Numbered from the stretch's first letter, positions 23,674 to 33,656 are shown. The stretch: 44,640 nt of DNA from JAVKBW01 sp964352715 (GCA_964352715.1 CAYGSU010000031.1:1-44640); one strand, 5' to 3'. The notes: generated from the sequence alone by a model not told the origin. Made by a program: numbers and translations.

Positions 23674-24309
23674 ATGCCTCTGACAGGCTTACCAGAACGC
23701 CGCCGATATGCCGCAGGTCTTTGCCTGATGTTGATCGCATCCTTGCTCGCCGGGTGCAATGAGTTCGGCTGGAATCCGCTTGATCCGAACAATCCATCAG
23801 CGACGGAATCCGAGCAGGAAACGGTCATCGCTGCTGTGCCGCCGACGGAACTTTCCTATTCCCTGTCGGTATTCGAAGGCGGCTCGTCGATCTACGACGA
23901 ATATGTCGATGCGGAGAATGCGCAGATCGAACGGCGACGGGACTGGAGCGGCCCTGCCGATTACCCGGCGCGCGGTGGGCTGGTATCGGTGCAGGCGACG
24001 GGGCAGAATCAGGTTGAGCCGGTTGCAGATCCGGCCGATGTGCAGATTTACTGGCCGACCTTCGCACACAAGACCCTGGTTTTCGAGAAACTGTATCAGT
24101 CGGAAAACTCGTTCGGTCCTGTACGGTGGCGGCGCTTCACTGTGGCGGGCAGCATCTGCGTCATGTTTTCGCAGACACTGACCGGGGCGGGTAACCTGCC
24201 ACGGCGCAGGCTGGCCGGCTATTACTGTGCACCGGCCGGCACCAATCTGACCGAAGGGCAGGCGGAAACGGTGGTGCAATCGGTGCGTGTCTGGGACGGT
24301 CAAAGCTGA
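23674..24309 (+). CDS. Putative lipoprotein of unknown function
   Basis: 211 aa from the ATG at 23674. A type II signal peptide ends in a lipobox, LLAGC, with Cys28. The rest is a soluble domain with two further cysteines (SICVMF and GYYCAP) that might pair in the periplasm. I do not recognise a family. It lies divergent from mipZ and 73 bases before the TerB-J gene, in a run of envelope-related genes. Confidence 0.8.
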   Translation: MPLTGLPERRRYAAGLCLMLIASLLAGCNEFGWNPLDPNNPSATESEQETVIAAVPPTELSYSLSVFEGGSSIYDEYVDAENAQIERRRDWSGPADYPARGGLVSVQATGQNQVEPVADPADVQIYWPTFAHKTLVFEKLYQSENSFGPVRWRRFTVAGSICVMFSQTLTGAGNLPRRRLAGYYCAPAGTNLTEGQAETVVQSVRVWDGQS

Positions 24310-24382
24310 CAGGCCCCGGCAAATCGTTTAAGGGCTACTGGGTTTTAGGAAAATAGCAGAACTGTGACGTGTTGATCGTATC

Positions 24383-25108
24383 ATGAGCATCTGGGGTAAA
24401 ATTGTCGGCGGTGCGGCCGGATTTGCACTCGGTGGGCCTCTGGGCGCGCTGATCGGTGCTGTCGGCGGGCATTTTGTCGACCGCATGAAAAAGGATGGCG
24501 ATGATCCGGGCCAGCAGGAGAAATCTGTCGGTTTTACCATCGCCGTGATCGTTCTGGGCGCCAAGATGGCGAAGGCCGACGGCGTTGTGACCGAAGACGA
24601 GATTTCGGCTTTCAAGCAGGTGTTTCACGTTCCGCCTGAAGAAATGAAGAACGTTTCGCGCGTGTTCAACCAGGCGCGCAAGGATTCCGCTGGTTACGAA
24701 CCCTATGCGAAACAGGTCGCCGGCATGTTCCGAAACAATCCCGCGGTTCTTGAAGAGCTTCTGTGGTGTCTGGCGCACATTGCCAAGGCTGATGGCCGGA
24801 TCCATCCCGACGAGCGAGCCTTTCTGCAAGGCGTGGCCGATATTTTCGGTTTCGATACCGCGACCTTTGAACGGGTTACGGCGATATCGGTTGATGGTGA
24901 GCCGGAAGATCCGTACCGGGTTCTGGGTGTTGGCCCGGACGCGGCCGATTCGGAAGTTAAAGCTGCGCATCGCCGGCTGGTTATCGAAAACCACCCCGAC
25001 AAGCTGATCGCGCAGGGTCTGCCGGAGGAATTCGTTGAAATCGCCAACAAGAAACTGGCGGCCATCAACGCGGCATATGACAAGATCAAAAAGCAACGCG
25101 GTCTATAA
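24383..25108 (+). CDS. djlA: DjlA-like protein with TerB and J domains
   Basis: 241 aa. A glycine-rich hydrophobic N-terminus (GGAAGFALGGPLGALIGAVG) can insert in the membrane. Residues about 50-160 form a TerB domain (AKADGVVTEDEISAF, then IAKADGRIHPDERAFL). The C-terminus is a J domain with IENHPDK. This is the DjlA layout, a membrane DnaK co-chaperone linked to envelope stress. It starts the tight pair with the amidase (nine bases apart). Confidence 0.9.
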   Translation: MSIWGKIVGGAAGFALGGPLGALIGAVGGHFVDRMKKDGDDPGQQEKSVGFTIAVIVLGAKMAKADGVVTEDEISAFKQVFHVPPEEMKNVSRVFNQARKDSAGYEPYAKQVAGMFRNNPAVLEELLWCLAHIAKADGRIHPDERAFLQGVADIFGFDTATFERVTAISVDGEPEDPYRVLGVGPDAADSEVKAAHRRLVIENHPDKLIAQGLPEEFVEIANKKLAAINAAYDKIKKQRGL

Positions 25109-25117
25109 GCGGGTCGC

Positions 25118-25804
25118 ATGGTTCGCCTGTTCACCGATCGCAAATCCCCGAATTTTGGCGAGCGGCGTGGCAGCGGGCCAGTGGACATGCTGGTGCTGCA
25201 TTATACCGATGCGCCTGACGTCGAAACCGCCTGCGGCTGGCTATGCGACCCGATGCGTGAGGTCAGCGCTCATTACCTTGTCGATGAAGATGGCGCGGTG
25301 TTTGAGCTTGTCGATGAAGCGAAGCGCGCCTGGCATGCAGGTGTCGGCTTCTGGCGCGGTGTAACCGACATCAATTCCCGTTCGATCGGAATCGAAATCC
25401 AGAATCCGGGCCACAGTAACGGTTACCGGCCCTTTCCCGATGCCCAGATGCAGGCGGTAATTGACCTGTGCGGTGAGATCATGGGCCGTCATGCGATCCC
25501 GCCGCATAACATTCTGGCGCATTCCGATATCGCACCAGACCGCAAGACCGACCCCGGCGAACTGTTCGATTGGCCGCGCCTGGCGGCGGCGGGCATCGGC
25601 TGTTTTCCCGATATCGCAAATGGATCACCCGAGGCCGATATTGCCGAAACACTGGCTGAAATCGGCTACGATCCGCAGGCGGAAAAGACAATCGCCGCCT
25701 TCCAGCGCCGCTATCGGCCGTCGAAAATCGACAACCGGGCCGATGCGGAAACCCGTGCCCTTGCGGATGCGCTCTTGCAGCAGCTTACCGCCGCCAGTAC
25801 ATAG
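25118..25804 (+). CDS. N-acetylmuramoyl-L-alanine amidase (Amidase_2, AmiD type)
   Basis: 228 aa. The zinc ligands are visible in LVLHYTD and ILAHSDIAPDRKTDP, and the fold core SRSIGIEIQN is intact. A C-terminal peptidoglycan-binding-like helical segment (IAAFQRRYRP) follows. It cleaves the amide between MurNAc and the stem peptide. No signal peptide is seen, so it may act on recycled anhydro-muropeptides in the cytoplasm as AmpD does. rnpB begins right after its stop. Confidence 0.9.
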   Translation: MVRLFTDRKSPNFGERRGSGPVDMLVLHYTDAPDVETACGWLCDPMREVSAHYLVDEDGAVFELVDEAKRAWHAGVGFWRGVTDINSRSIGIEIQNPGHSNGYRPFPDAQMQAVIDLCGEIMGRHAIPPHNILAHSDIAPDRKTDPGELFDWPRLAAAGIGCFPDIANGSPEADIAETLAEIGYDPQAEKTIAAFQRRYRPSKIDNRADAETRALADALLQQLTAAST

Positions 25805-25805
25805 C

Positions 25806-26222
<417 letters not shown>

Positions 26223-26225
26223 CCT

Positions 26226-26735
26226 TCAGGCGGATTTCCGCAACAGAGAAAACCGGCGGTCTGCGCGCGCCTTGGTCTCGGGCCAGTAATTGTCGACTTC
26301 TTCGGCAGGAACGTCGCCGTAAAGCGCCATGTGTTCTTCTGCCAGAAGGCGCATGTAGACCCGGTCTGTTTCCGACCACTGCTCGTAGTGCCAGGGAATG
26401 CCGCTTGCCTGAATTTCTTCCGTCGCTACGTAGAGATGCGCTGTTTCAGTGACATTTTCGCACAGAATGTCGAACGGCGACAAAATGTAGTCGATGTCTT
26501 CGAAATAGTTGATGCGGTCAAGGTCGGTTTCCGTCAGACGGCTGACCAGTATGCCCGGCACTGACCGGCCGGCATCGGGAACCAGCATCGGAAAATCTTC
26601 TTCGTGAACCAGTTCCGTCCGGTGGCCCGGCAAATGGCCGGCCTGCATGGCGGTATGATCGAATCCCGACCCAAGAACGATGCGCAGCACTGTTTCGTCA
26701 CGCAATGTGCCGAAAAAGAACAATGTCGGAACCAT
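26226..26735 (-). CDS. Gamma-glutamylcyclotransferase-like (AIG2/GGCT) protein
   Basis: 169 aa from the ATG at 26735, which has AGAGGA seven bases upstream; it begins MVPTLFFFGTLRD, the usual FxYGTL-type first strand of the fold. The frame stays open a further 55 codons upstream and includes a cysteine cluster (MCHNCARCRK), but that stretch lies in the divergent galU promoter region and is probably not translated. The protein binds glutamyl-amine-like substrates in known members; the exact substrate is unknown. Convergent with rnpB. Confidence 0.8.
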   Translation of the reverse strand: MVPTLFFFGTLRDETVLRIVLGSGFDHTAMQAGHLPGHRTELVHEEDFPMLVPDAGRSVPGILVSRLTETDLDRINYFEDIDYILSPFDILCENVTETAHLYVATEEIQASGIPWHYEQWSETDRVYMRLLAEEHMALYGDVPAEEVDNYWPETKARADRRFSLLRKSA

Positions 26736-26941
26736 GGCCGTATCCTCTGACATCAATCCGTGAAGCCGGCCGTCATACAGAAACCAGAGGGTATGCGCAA
26801 TCTCTGCGGCGCATCTTTCTGTCACGGGGGTCGTCCGGGTTAGCGCAGCCTTGCGGCATCTGGCGCAATTGTGGCACATACCGTTCTGAACCAAGTTCAT
26901 GCACAGACGCTAAATTCACCCAATCAGAATGAGCTTCGAAA

Positions 26942-27814
26942 ATGGCGGCTAAAGTAAATACGGCGATTTTTCCCGTGGCCGGGTTTGGAACGCGAGTATT
27001 GCCCGCCACCAAGAGCTTTCCCAAGGAAATGCTTCCTGTCGTCGAACGGCCGCTGATCCACTACGCAGTGGCGGAAGCTGTTGAAGCAGGCATCGAAAAA
27101 ATTGTCTTTGTTACCGGCCGCAACAAACAGGCGCTGGAAGACTATTTCGACATCGCCTACGAACTGGACAGGACCCTGGCCGATCGCGGCAAGGAAGACA
27201 TCAGGGCGAGTTTGCGGGATTATCTGCTGGAGCCGGGCAGGATCATTTACGTCCGGCAGATGGAAGCGCTGGGGCTGGGCCATGCCGTGTGGTGCGCCCG
27301 TAATGTTATCGATGATGGGCCGGTTGCCATTGTTTCACCCGACGATCTGGTGAAAGCGCGGGTTGGCTGCGTCAAGCAACTGGTCGATGCGCACGAAAAG
27401 ACCGGCGGCAATGTCGTCGCGGTCATGGATGTGCCGCGCGAACATACAAACCGCTACGGCATTCTGGATACCGACGAGCCGGATGGCGATCTGGTGCCGG
27501 TAAAGGGGCTGGTTGAAAAGCCCGACCCGGCGGACGCGCCATCGACGCTGTCGATTATCGGCCGTTATGTTCTGATGCCGGAAGTTTTCGAAGAACTGGA
27601 CAAGCACGAAACCGGTGCCGGGGGCGAAATTCAGCTTACCGATGCAATGGCGAAGCTGATAGGCCGGCAGCCGTTTCACGGGCTTCGGTTCGATGGCGAC
27701 CGGTTCGATTGCGGAACGAAAATCGGCTGGCTGGAAGCGAACATCGCATTCGGTCTGGACCACCCGGAACTAGGCCAGGAATTCGCCGGCATTGTGCGCC
27801 GGTATGCGAAATGA
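26942..27814 (+). CDS. galU: UTP-glucose-1-phosphate uridylyltransferase
   Basis: 290 aa. The nucleotide-binding loop FPVAGFGTRVLPATKSFPKE is intact, as is the later VEKP segment. It makes UDP-glucose, the substrate of the next gene. Start of a galU-ugd-phosphohexomutase cluster for surface polysaccharide precursors. Confidence 0.96.
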   Translation: MAAKVNTAIFPVAGFGTRVLPATKSFPKEMLPVVERPLIHYAVAEAVEAGIEKIVFVTGRNKQALEDYFDIAYELDRTLADRGKEDIRASLRDYLLEPGRIIYVRQMEALGLGHAVWCARNVIDDGPVAIVSPDDLVKARVGCVKQLVDAHEKTGGNVVAVMDVPREHTNRYGILDTDEPDGDLVPVKGLVEKPDPADAPSTLSIIGRYVLMPEVFEELDKHETGAGGEIQLTDAMAKLIGRQPFHGLRFDGDRFDCGTKIGWLEANIAFGLDHPELGQEFAGIVRRYAK

Positions 27815-27838
27815 CTTCAAGATAAAGGGATTGATAAC

Positions 27839-29149
27839 GTGCGATTGGCAATGATCGGTACCGGATATGTCGGACTTGTTTCCGGCGCCTGTTTTGCGGA
27901 ATTCGGCCATGAGGTGGTTTGCGTCGATATCGACCAGTCGAAAATCGATCGCCTCAACAAGGGTGAAATTCCGATCTACGAACCGGGTCTGGAAGATCTG
28001 GTTCATCGCAACACCGAACAGGGCCGGCTGACATTCTCGATGGATCTGTCGGCATCAATGAAAAACTGCGATCTGGCCTTTATCGCTGTCGGAACGCCGC
28101 CGCGGCCGGAAGACGGCCATGCGGATCTGAGTTACGTCTATCAGGCTGCCCGTGATATCGCCTCGGCCGCCGAGCAGTACACCGTCATCGTCGACAAATC
28201 GACGGTTCCGGTCGGAACCGCCCGCGAAGTCATGTCAATTGTCGCAGAAACCAATCCCAATGCTGATATCGATGTTGTTTCCAACCCGGAATTTCTGCGC
28301 GAAGGCGCGGCGATTGAGGATTTCATGCATCCCGACCGTGTCGTCATCGGGGCCGATTCAGAACGGGCGCGCAGGATGATGCGCGATCTCTACGCGCCGA
28401 TGCTCGACAAGGGTATCCCGATCCTGATCACCGGCATTGAATCGGCCGAGATCATCAAATACGCCACCAACGCCTTTCTCGCCACCAAGGTCACGTTCAT
28501 CAACGAACTGGCCGATCTGTGCGACAAGGTTGGCGGCAACATCGATCAGGTGGCCCGGGGCCTTGGTCTCGACGACCGGATCGGACCGAAATTCCTGCGC
28601 GCCGGGCCCGGTTATGGCGGGTCGTGCTTTCCAAAGGATACGCTGGCGCTGGTCAAAACAGCGGCGACGGTCGGCGCACCGATCCGTATTGTCGAAACGG
28701 TTGTGGCGCGCAATGACCAGCGCAAACGCGACATGGCGGACCGGATTGCAGCCGCTGTCGGCGGGTCGGTGTCGGGGCTGACAATCGGTATTCTGGGTCT
28801 GACCTTCAAGCCGGATACCGACGACATGCGCGACAGTCCTGCCATCGATATCGTTCGGCAGCTCAATTCCTACGGCGCTTCTGTGCAGGTTTATGATCCG
28901 GAAGGCATGGACCAGGCAAAAAGGCTGCTGTCGGATGTAAGCTGGAAAAACGATGGCTACGAGGTTGCCGCTGGCGCAGATGCCGTGGTGCTGGTGACCG
29001 AATGGCGCGAATTCCAGGAACTGGATTTCGACCGTGTTCTGAAATCAATGAAACGGCCGGTTTTTGTCGACCTTAGAAATCTTTTCAATCCTGAAAGAAT
29101 GCAGCAGGCCGGTTTCGAATACTATAGTATCGGTCGACCAAACAGTTAA
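27839..29149 (+). CDS. ugd: UDP-glucose 6-dehydrogenase
   Basis: 436 aa with a GTG start (MRLAMIGTGYVGLVSG). The N-terminal NAD-binding GTGYVG, the central helix and the catalytic Cys263 in GGSCFPKD are present. Oxidises UDP-glucose to UDP-glucuronate using two NAD+. It lies 24 bases after galU, which provides its substrate. Confidence 0.96.
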   Translation: MRLAMIGTGYVGLVSGACFAEFGHEVVCVDIDQSKIDRLNKGEIPIYEPGLEDLVHRNTEQGRLTFSMDLSASMKNCDLAFIAVGTPPRPEDGHADLSYVYQAARDIASAAEQYTVIVDKSTVPVGTAREVMSIVAETNPNADIDVVSNPEFLREGAAIEDFMHPDRVVIGADSERARRMMRDLYAPMLDKGIPILITGIESAEIIKYATNAFLATKVTFINELADLCDKVGGNIDQVARGLGLDDRIGPKFLRAGPGYGGSCFPKDTLALVKTAATVGAPIRIVETVVARNDQRKRDMADRIAAAVGGSVSGLTIGILGLTFKPDTDDMRDSPAIDIVRQLNSYGASVQVYDPEGMDQAKRLLSDVSWKNDGYEVAAGADAVVLVTEWREFQELDFDRVLKSMKRPVFVDLRNLFNPERMQQAGFEYYSIGRPNS

Positions 29150-29165
29150 CAGGTGAACCAGATAT

Positions 29166-30557
29166 ATGGCTAAAAAGGGTCACAAGTTCCATCCGTCGGT
29201 GCTGCGCGAGTACGATATACGCGGCGTTGTCGGGAAGACTCTCTCGACGGCCGATGCACTGGCGATCGGACGGACACTCGGAACGATCGTCTGTGCTGGT
29301 GGTGGCCGGGTTGCGGTTGTCGGGTACGACGGCAGGCATTCCTCGCCGGCGCTCGAAGAAGAGGTCGTTCGCGGTCTTGCCTCTTGTGGCCTGTTCGTTC
29401 TGCGGATCGGGCTGGTGCCGACACCAGCGGTATATTTCGCATCGCGTGTGCTGAATGCTGCGGTTGGTGTCATGATTACCGGGTCGCACAATCCACCGGA
29501 ATACAACGGTTTCAAGATGGTTGTCGGCAACAAGCCGTTCTATGGCAGCAGCATCCAGCGGCTGGGCGAACAGGCGGCGCGCGGCGTTTGGCTGCGCGGC
29601 GAGGGCGGCATTGTCGAAGCCGATGCCTCGGCGGCCTATATCGACCGGATCATGAAGGACTACCCGTTGCGCAAGGGCCTGCGAGTCGCCTGGGATCCGG
29701 GCAATGGCTCGACCGGCGATGTCGTGTTGCGGCTGGCGCGCCGGCTGCCGGGCGAACACTACATGATCAACGAAAAGATTGACGGCAATTTCCCGGCGCA
29801 TCATCCGGACCCGACAGTGGAAGCCAATCTTGAACAATTGAAGCAGCTTGTCGCCGAGGAAAAATGCGATATCGGCATCGGCTTCGATGGCGACGGTGAC
29901 CGGATCGGCGTTGTTGACGGCCAGGGCCGGGTGTTGTGGGGCGACCAGTTGATTGCAATTCTTGCACGCGACGTTCTCGCCAGGGTTCCGGGCGCTACGG
30001 TCATTGCCGATGTCAAGGCGAGCCAGATGCTGTTCGATGAAATCAGCCGGCTTGGCGGGAAGCCCCAGATGGCGCCCAGCGGCCATTCGATCATCAAGCA
30101 TGAAATGTCGAAAACGAACGCACCACTGGCAGGCGAGATGAGCGGTCATATCTTCATGGCCGACTTGTATTACGGTTTCGATGATGCGCCCTACGTTGCG
30201 GTAAGGTTGCTGCGGTATCTTGTAGAATGCGGAAAGTCGATCGCAGATCTCAGGGACGAACTGCCGTCGATGGTCAACACGCCGGAAATTCGTTTCGATG
30301 TGCCGGAAGAACGCAAGTTCGCCATTGTCGAGGAAATCAAAACCCGTCTCCAGAAAACCGATGCCGACGTGATCGACATCGATGGCGTTCGGGTGAACGA
30401 AAAAGAAGGCTGGTGGCTGATCCGCGCGTCGAACACCCAGAACTCGCTGGTCGCGCGGTGTGAGGCGAAAGACGAGGCCGGGCTTCAGGTTCTGAAGTCC
30501 CGCGTCACTGACCAGCTTTCAAAATCAGGCATCTCGATTGATTTCGCCACCGACTGA
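29166..30557 (+). CDS. Phosphomannomutase/phosphoglucomutase
   Basis: 463 aa. The phosphoserine loop TGSHNPPEYNG carries Ser107, and the metal loop GFDGDGDRIG is intact. The length and order match AlgC/ManB-type dual-specificity enzymes interconverting hexose 6- and 1-phosphates. It follows ugd by 16 bases and would supply glucose-1-phosphate to GalU or mannose-1-phosphate to GDP-mannose synthesis. Confidence 0.94.
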   Translation: MAKKGHKFHPSVLREYDIRGVVGKTLSTADALAIGRTLGTIVCAGGGRVAVVGYDGRHSSPALEEEVVRGLASCGLFVLRIGLVPTPAVYFASRVLNAAVGVMITGSHNPPEYNGFKMVVGNKPFYGSSIQRLGEQAARGVWLRGEGGIVEADASAAYIDRIMKDYPLRKGLRVAWDPGNGSTGDVVLRLARRLPGEHYMINEKIDGNFPAHHPDPTVEANLEQLKQLVAEEKCDIGIGFDGDGDRIGVVDGQGRVLWGDQLIAILARDVLARVPGATVIADVKASQMLFDEISRLGGKPQMAPSGHSIIKHEMSKTNAPLAGEMSGHIFMADLYYGFDDAPYVAVRLLRYLVECGKSIADLRDELPSMVNTPEIRFDVPEERKFAIVEEIKTRLQKTDADVIDIDGVRVNEKEGWWLIRASNTQNSLVARCEAKDEAGLQVLKSRVTDQLSKSGISIDFATD

Positions 30558-30628
30558 TCGAATGGCGCTGCGGCTTTTTCTGCGCTAGGCTTTTCCTGCC
30601 GGATGATCAATCCTCGGAGGGACTTGCG

Positions 30629-31867
30629 ATGGATGCCGCACAGAAAATCGTTGTTGATGACCGTTTCCAGGCACGATCAGTTATCGCTGACGCAACTGAT
30701 CGGCGGCTCGTTGTTGAATGGGCAGATGGCAGGATCAGCCGCTTTCCCTATATCTGGCTTCGCCATGCCTGTTTCTTTCCGGTGCAGGGTCGGCCGGAAC
30801 AGACATCGGACGCAGCGCCGCTGCTGGTTGAAGATCCTGACCTCCCTGTTGTTGGTACACTGGAATGGGATGGTGCCACCGTCACGATCAACTGGTCGCA
30901 TGACGGTTCCACAACCCGGCACGATCTGGCTGGCCTTCGACGCGATTGCCTGTCCGACGAAGCGCGGGCTGAACGGTCGCCGCCTGCAAACACATGGACG
31001 GCGAATGATGCCATGGACTTTACATGGTTCACCCCGCGCAGCCTCGAGACCCCCGACGAACGACTGGCGGTGTTTGAGCATCTACTAACCCGGGGTATTG
31101 TATTTTTGAGGGGGTTTCAGACCGACAGAGAAACGCTTTTTGCAATCGCCGACCGGTTCGGGCCGATACGGCGGACCCATTTCGGCGACGTGTTCGATAT
31201 CCGTTCGACGCCGGCTGATAATCTCGGAAACAGGAAAAAGGTTGGCGCGACCGCCCATAACGCTCAGGCACCGCATACAGATGAAAGTTACCGCCATGGT
31301 CCGCCGGGTATCAGTGTTTTTCACTGCCTGAAAACGCATCCGGGCGGGCAGGGCGCATCCATCTTCGTCGACGGTTTCAAGGCTGCCGAGCGACTGCGAA
31401 CGGCGGACAGTGATTCCTTCGCGTTCCTTTCGACGACACCGGTAATGTATCGGGCGGAACGGAATTCGGAAGAACGGTTCCGAACCTGGCAGCGGATGAT
31501 TGCAACGGATCAATATGGCGTGGTGCGCGGCGTTGCCGTCAGCGACCGTACGCTAGCGCCGATGAGCCTGCCGGAAGATCAGGTCGAACCGGCCTACCGG
31601 GCGATCAGAGCCTTCGAGGAACAGATGGCGGCAGCGGATCTGATGTTCGAACGGCTTATGAAACCGGGCGACGTCGCGATATTCGACAATCACCGGGTTC
31701 TGCACGCACGGAAGGCCTTTGACCCGATGGCGGGGGAACGGCATTTGCAGCAAGTAGCCGTTGATCGGGAAGAGTTTCACAATGTGATGCGGCTGTTGGC
31801 GGAAAGATGCGGGCGTGACGATCTGGCCAATCTGGATACCGACAGCGGCGTTCTCGCGCAGCGTTAG
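30629..31867 (+). CDS. Gamma-butyrobetaine hydroxylase-like 2OG-Fe(II) dioxygenase
   Basis: 412 aa. The N-terminal about 110 residues are a GBBH-like (DUF971) domain with RFPYIWLRHAC. The C-terminal TauD-type core has His216-x-Asp218 (APHTDESYR) and the distal His359 with Arg361 (HRVLHAR). Gamma-butyrobetaine hydroxylase makes L-carnitine; relatives hydroxylate trimethyllysine or other betaines. GGAGG lies eight bases before the ATG. The quaternary-amine cluster from 34951 onward fits this chemistry, but the substrate is inferred. The stop overlaps the convergent gene by four bases. Confidence 0.85.
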   Translation: MDAAQKIVVDDRFQARSVIADATDRRLVVEWADGRISRFPYIWLRHACFFPVQGRPEQTSDAAPLLVEDPDLPVVGTLEWDGATVTINWSHDGSTTRHDLAGLRRDCLSDEARAERSPPANTWTANDAMDFTWFTPRSLETPDERLAVFEHLLTRGIVFLRGFQTDRETLFAIADRFGPIRRTHFGDVFDIRSTPADNLGNRKKVGATAHNAQAPHTDESYRHGPPGISVFHCLKTHPGGQGASIFVDGFKAAERLRTADSDSFAFLSTTPVMYRAERNSEERFRTWQRMIATDQYGVVRGVAVSDRTLAPMSLPEDQVEPAYRAIRAFEEQMAAADLMFERLMKPGDVAIFDNHRVLHARKAFDPMAGERHLQQVAVDREEFHNVMRLLAERCGRDDLANLDTDSGVLAQR

Positions 31868-32814
31868 ACCAAACGCGCTTCGTCATACTGTTTCGCCAGC
31901 ATGTCGACATAGTCGGCAACCGGGCGCACGGCATCGATGACGCCGATGCCCTGGCCGGCGCCCCAGATATCGCGCCACGCCTTTGGTTCATCCGATGCGG
32001 CTTCCGGTTCTGGGCCTTCCCTGTCGCCGAAATCCATCTTTGATGCATCGCCTTTCGGCAGGTTGTCCGGGTCCATGCCGTATTTCTCGATGGAGCCGCG
32101 CAGATAGTTTGAATTCACGCCGGAAAACGCATCGGTATAGACAATATCGGCCGCGCCGGACCGGGCGATCATCTCCTTGTAATCGGCGCTGACCGACGCT
32201 TCCTCGGTGGCCAGAAACGGCGAGCCGATATAGGCGAGGTCGGCCCCCATCACCTGGGCGGCGCGGACCGCCCGGCCGGTGGCGATTGACCCGGCAAGCA
32301 CCAGCGGCCCGTCGAACCACTGGCGGATTTCCTGTATCAGCGCGAAGGGCGACCACGTGCCGGCATGCGCGCCGCCGCCGGCGGCAACGGCGATCAGTCC
32401 GTCCGCGCCTTTTTCAACGGCCTTGCGGGCGAACCGGTCGTTGATCACGTCGTGCAGCACGATGCCGCCATAGGCGTGCACGGCGGCGTTTACGTCTTCC
32501 CGCGCGCCGAGCGAGGTGATGATGATCGGCACCTTGTGGCAAATACAGAGATCGAGATCGTGGTCCAGCCGGCTGTTCGACTTGTGGACGATCTGGTTGA
32601 CGGCGAAGGGCGCGTCGTCAGGCCCCAGCGTTTCTTCCAGTTGCGACAGCCAGTCACCCAAGGCTTCCTTCGGTCTGGCGTTCAGGGCCGGAAACGAACC
32701 GACGATGCCGGCGCGGCATTGCGCGATCACCAGGTCCGGTCCGCTGGCGATATACATCGGCGCGCCGATGACCGGCAGCCGCAGGCGGTTTTTCAATAAG
32801 GGAGGCAGGGACAT
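31864..32814 (-). CDS. Nitronate monooxygenase-like FMN oxidoreductase
   Basis: 316 aa from the ATG at 32814 (MSLPPLLKNRLRLPVIGAPM); the open frame extends further but the core starts here. The TIM-barrel FMN site is seen in AAGGGAHAG and VLAGSIATG. This is the 2-nitropropane dioxygenase/nitronate monooxygenase superfamily, which also includes enoyl reductases. The usual catalytic-His region reads GGGAHAGTWS. The physiological substrate is unknown. Confidence 0.85.
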   Translation of the reverse strand: MSLPPLLKNRLRLPVIGAPMYIASGPDLVIAQCRAGIVGSFPALNARPKEALGDWLSQLEETLGPDDAPFAVNQIVHKSNSRLDHDLDLCICHKVPIIITSLGAREDVNAAVHAYGGIVLHDVINDRFARKAVEKGADGLIAVAAGGGAHAGTWSPFALIQEIRQWFDGPLVLAGSIATGRAVRAAQVMGADLAYIGSPFLATEEASVSADYKEMIARSGAADIVYTDAFSGVNSNYLRGSIEKYGMDPDNLPKGDASKMDFGDREGPEPEAASDEPKAWRDIWGAGQGIGVIDAVRPVADYVDMLAKQYDEARLV

Positions 32815-32892
32815 GGTCTGTTTCGTTTGGCCGGGATGGAGAATTCCGTTATCTCTGACGCGGGTAGGATCGGTAGTCAAAGGAAACACGCC

Positions 32893-33600
32893 ATGGCGAT
32901 CAAGGGTATTCTGTTCGACAAGGACGGCACGTTGCTGGATTTTCACGAAACCTGGATGCCGTCGATCAAGGCGCTGGTCGGGTTTCTGGGCGACGGGCGG
33001 CCGGAACTTGAAGACCGGTTGCTGGAAACCGGCGGGTTCGACAAGGCGACGGGGCGGGTTCTCTCAGGCAGCATTCTCGCCGCCGGGCATCCCGGCGATC
33101 TGGCGGAAGCCTGGATTGATCTTCTGCCGCAACACGCCCGCGATCTCGACAAGGTCACCGCCATTATCGAGGCCTTTTTCGAACAGAATGTCGAACCGAA
33201 ACCGGTCTGCGATCTTTCCGCTTTCGCCGATGCGCTGCTGGCGCAGGGCATGGTGCTGGGCATTGCCACGAACGACAGCGCCGCCGGCATCGAAACCTCG
33301 CTGAAAGGCACCGGCTTTCTGGAAAAGGTCGCCTTCAAGGCGGGGTACGACAGCGGCCATGGCGGCAAGCCCGGCCCCGGTATGGGGCTGGCGTTCTGCA
33401 AGGCGACCGGCCTCGATCCCTCCGAAGTGATGATGGTCGGTGACAATTCCCACGATATGGAAATGGGCAGGGCGGCCGGCTGCGGTATGCTGGTCGGCGT
33501 GCTGACCGGCAATTCGAACCGCGACGACCTGACCCCGATTGCCGATCATGTGCTGGACACGATTGAGGAACTGCCGGCGCTGGTTGCTACCGGCATCTGA
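32893..33600 (+). CDS. HAD-superfamily hydrolase, phosphoglycolate-phosphatase-like
   Basis: 235 aa from the ATG at 32893 (MAIKGILFDKDGTLLDF). The HAD motifs are present: nucleophile DKDGT, motif II IATND, motif III Lys in GHGGKPGPG, and motif IV MVGDNSHDMEMG. It dephosphorylates a small metabolite, possibly phosphoglycolate or FMN-related; the FMN riboswitch downstream makes the second option tempting but unproven. Confidence 0.88.
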   Translation: MAIKGILFDKDGTLLDFHETWMPSIKALVGFLGDGRPELEDRLLETGGFDKATGRVLSGSILAAGHPGDLAEAWIDLLPQHARDLDKVTAIIEAFFEQNVEPKPVCDLSAFADALLAQGMVLGIATNDSAAGIETSLKGTGFLEKVAFKAGYDSGHGGKPGPGMGLAFCKATGLDPSEVMMVGDNSHDMEMGRAAGCGMLVGVLTGNSNRDDLTPIADHVLDTIEELPALVATGI

Positions 33601-33656
33601 CCGCGCGCCATTCCCCGCTTGAAAGGCGGGATAAAATCCATAAAGTTCGGGTTGAA

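Noticed and set aside
26870..26892. Possible sigma-54 promoter before galU (GTGGCACATACCGTTC)
   Set aside because: The GG is present but the invariant GC at the -12 position is TC, so it does not meet the core requirement.
26736..26900. Cysteine-rich N-terminal extension (MCHNCARCRK) of the GGCT-like protein
   Set aside because: The family core and the best ribosome site begin at 26735; the extension occupies the divergent galU promoter region and has no ribosome site of its own that I can see.
33613..33630. Hairpin at the end of the HAD gene as terminator
   Set aside because: Seven pairs with a GAA loop, but an A-rich rather than T-rich tail on the plus strand.
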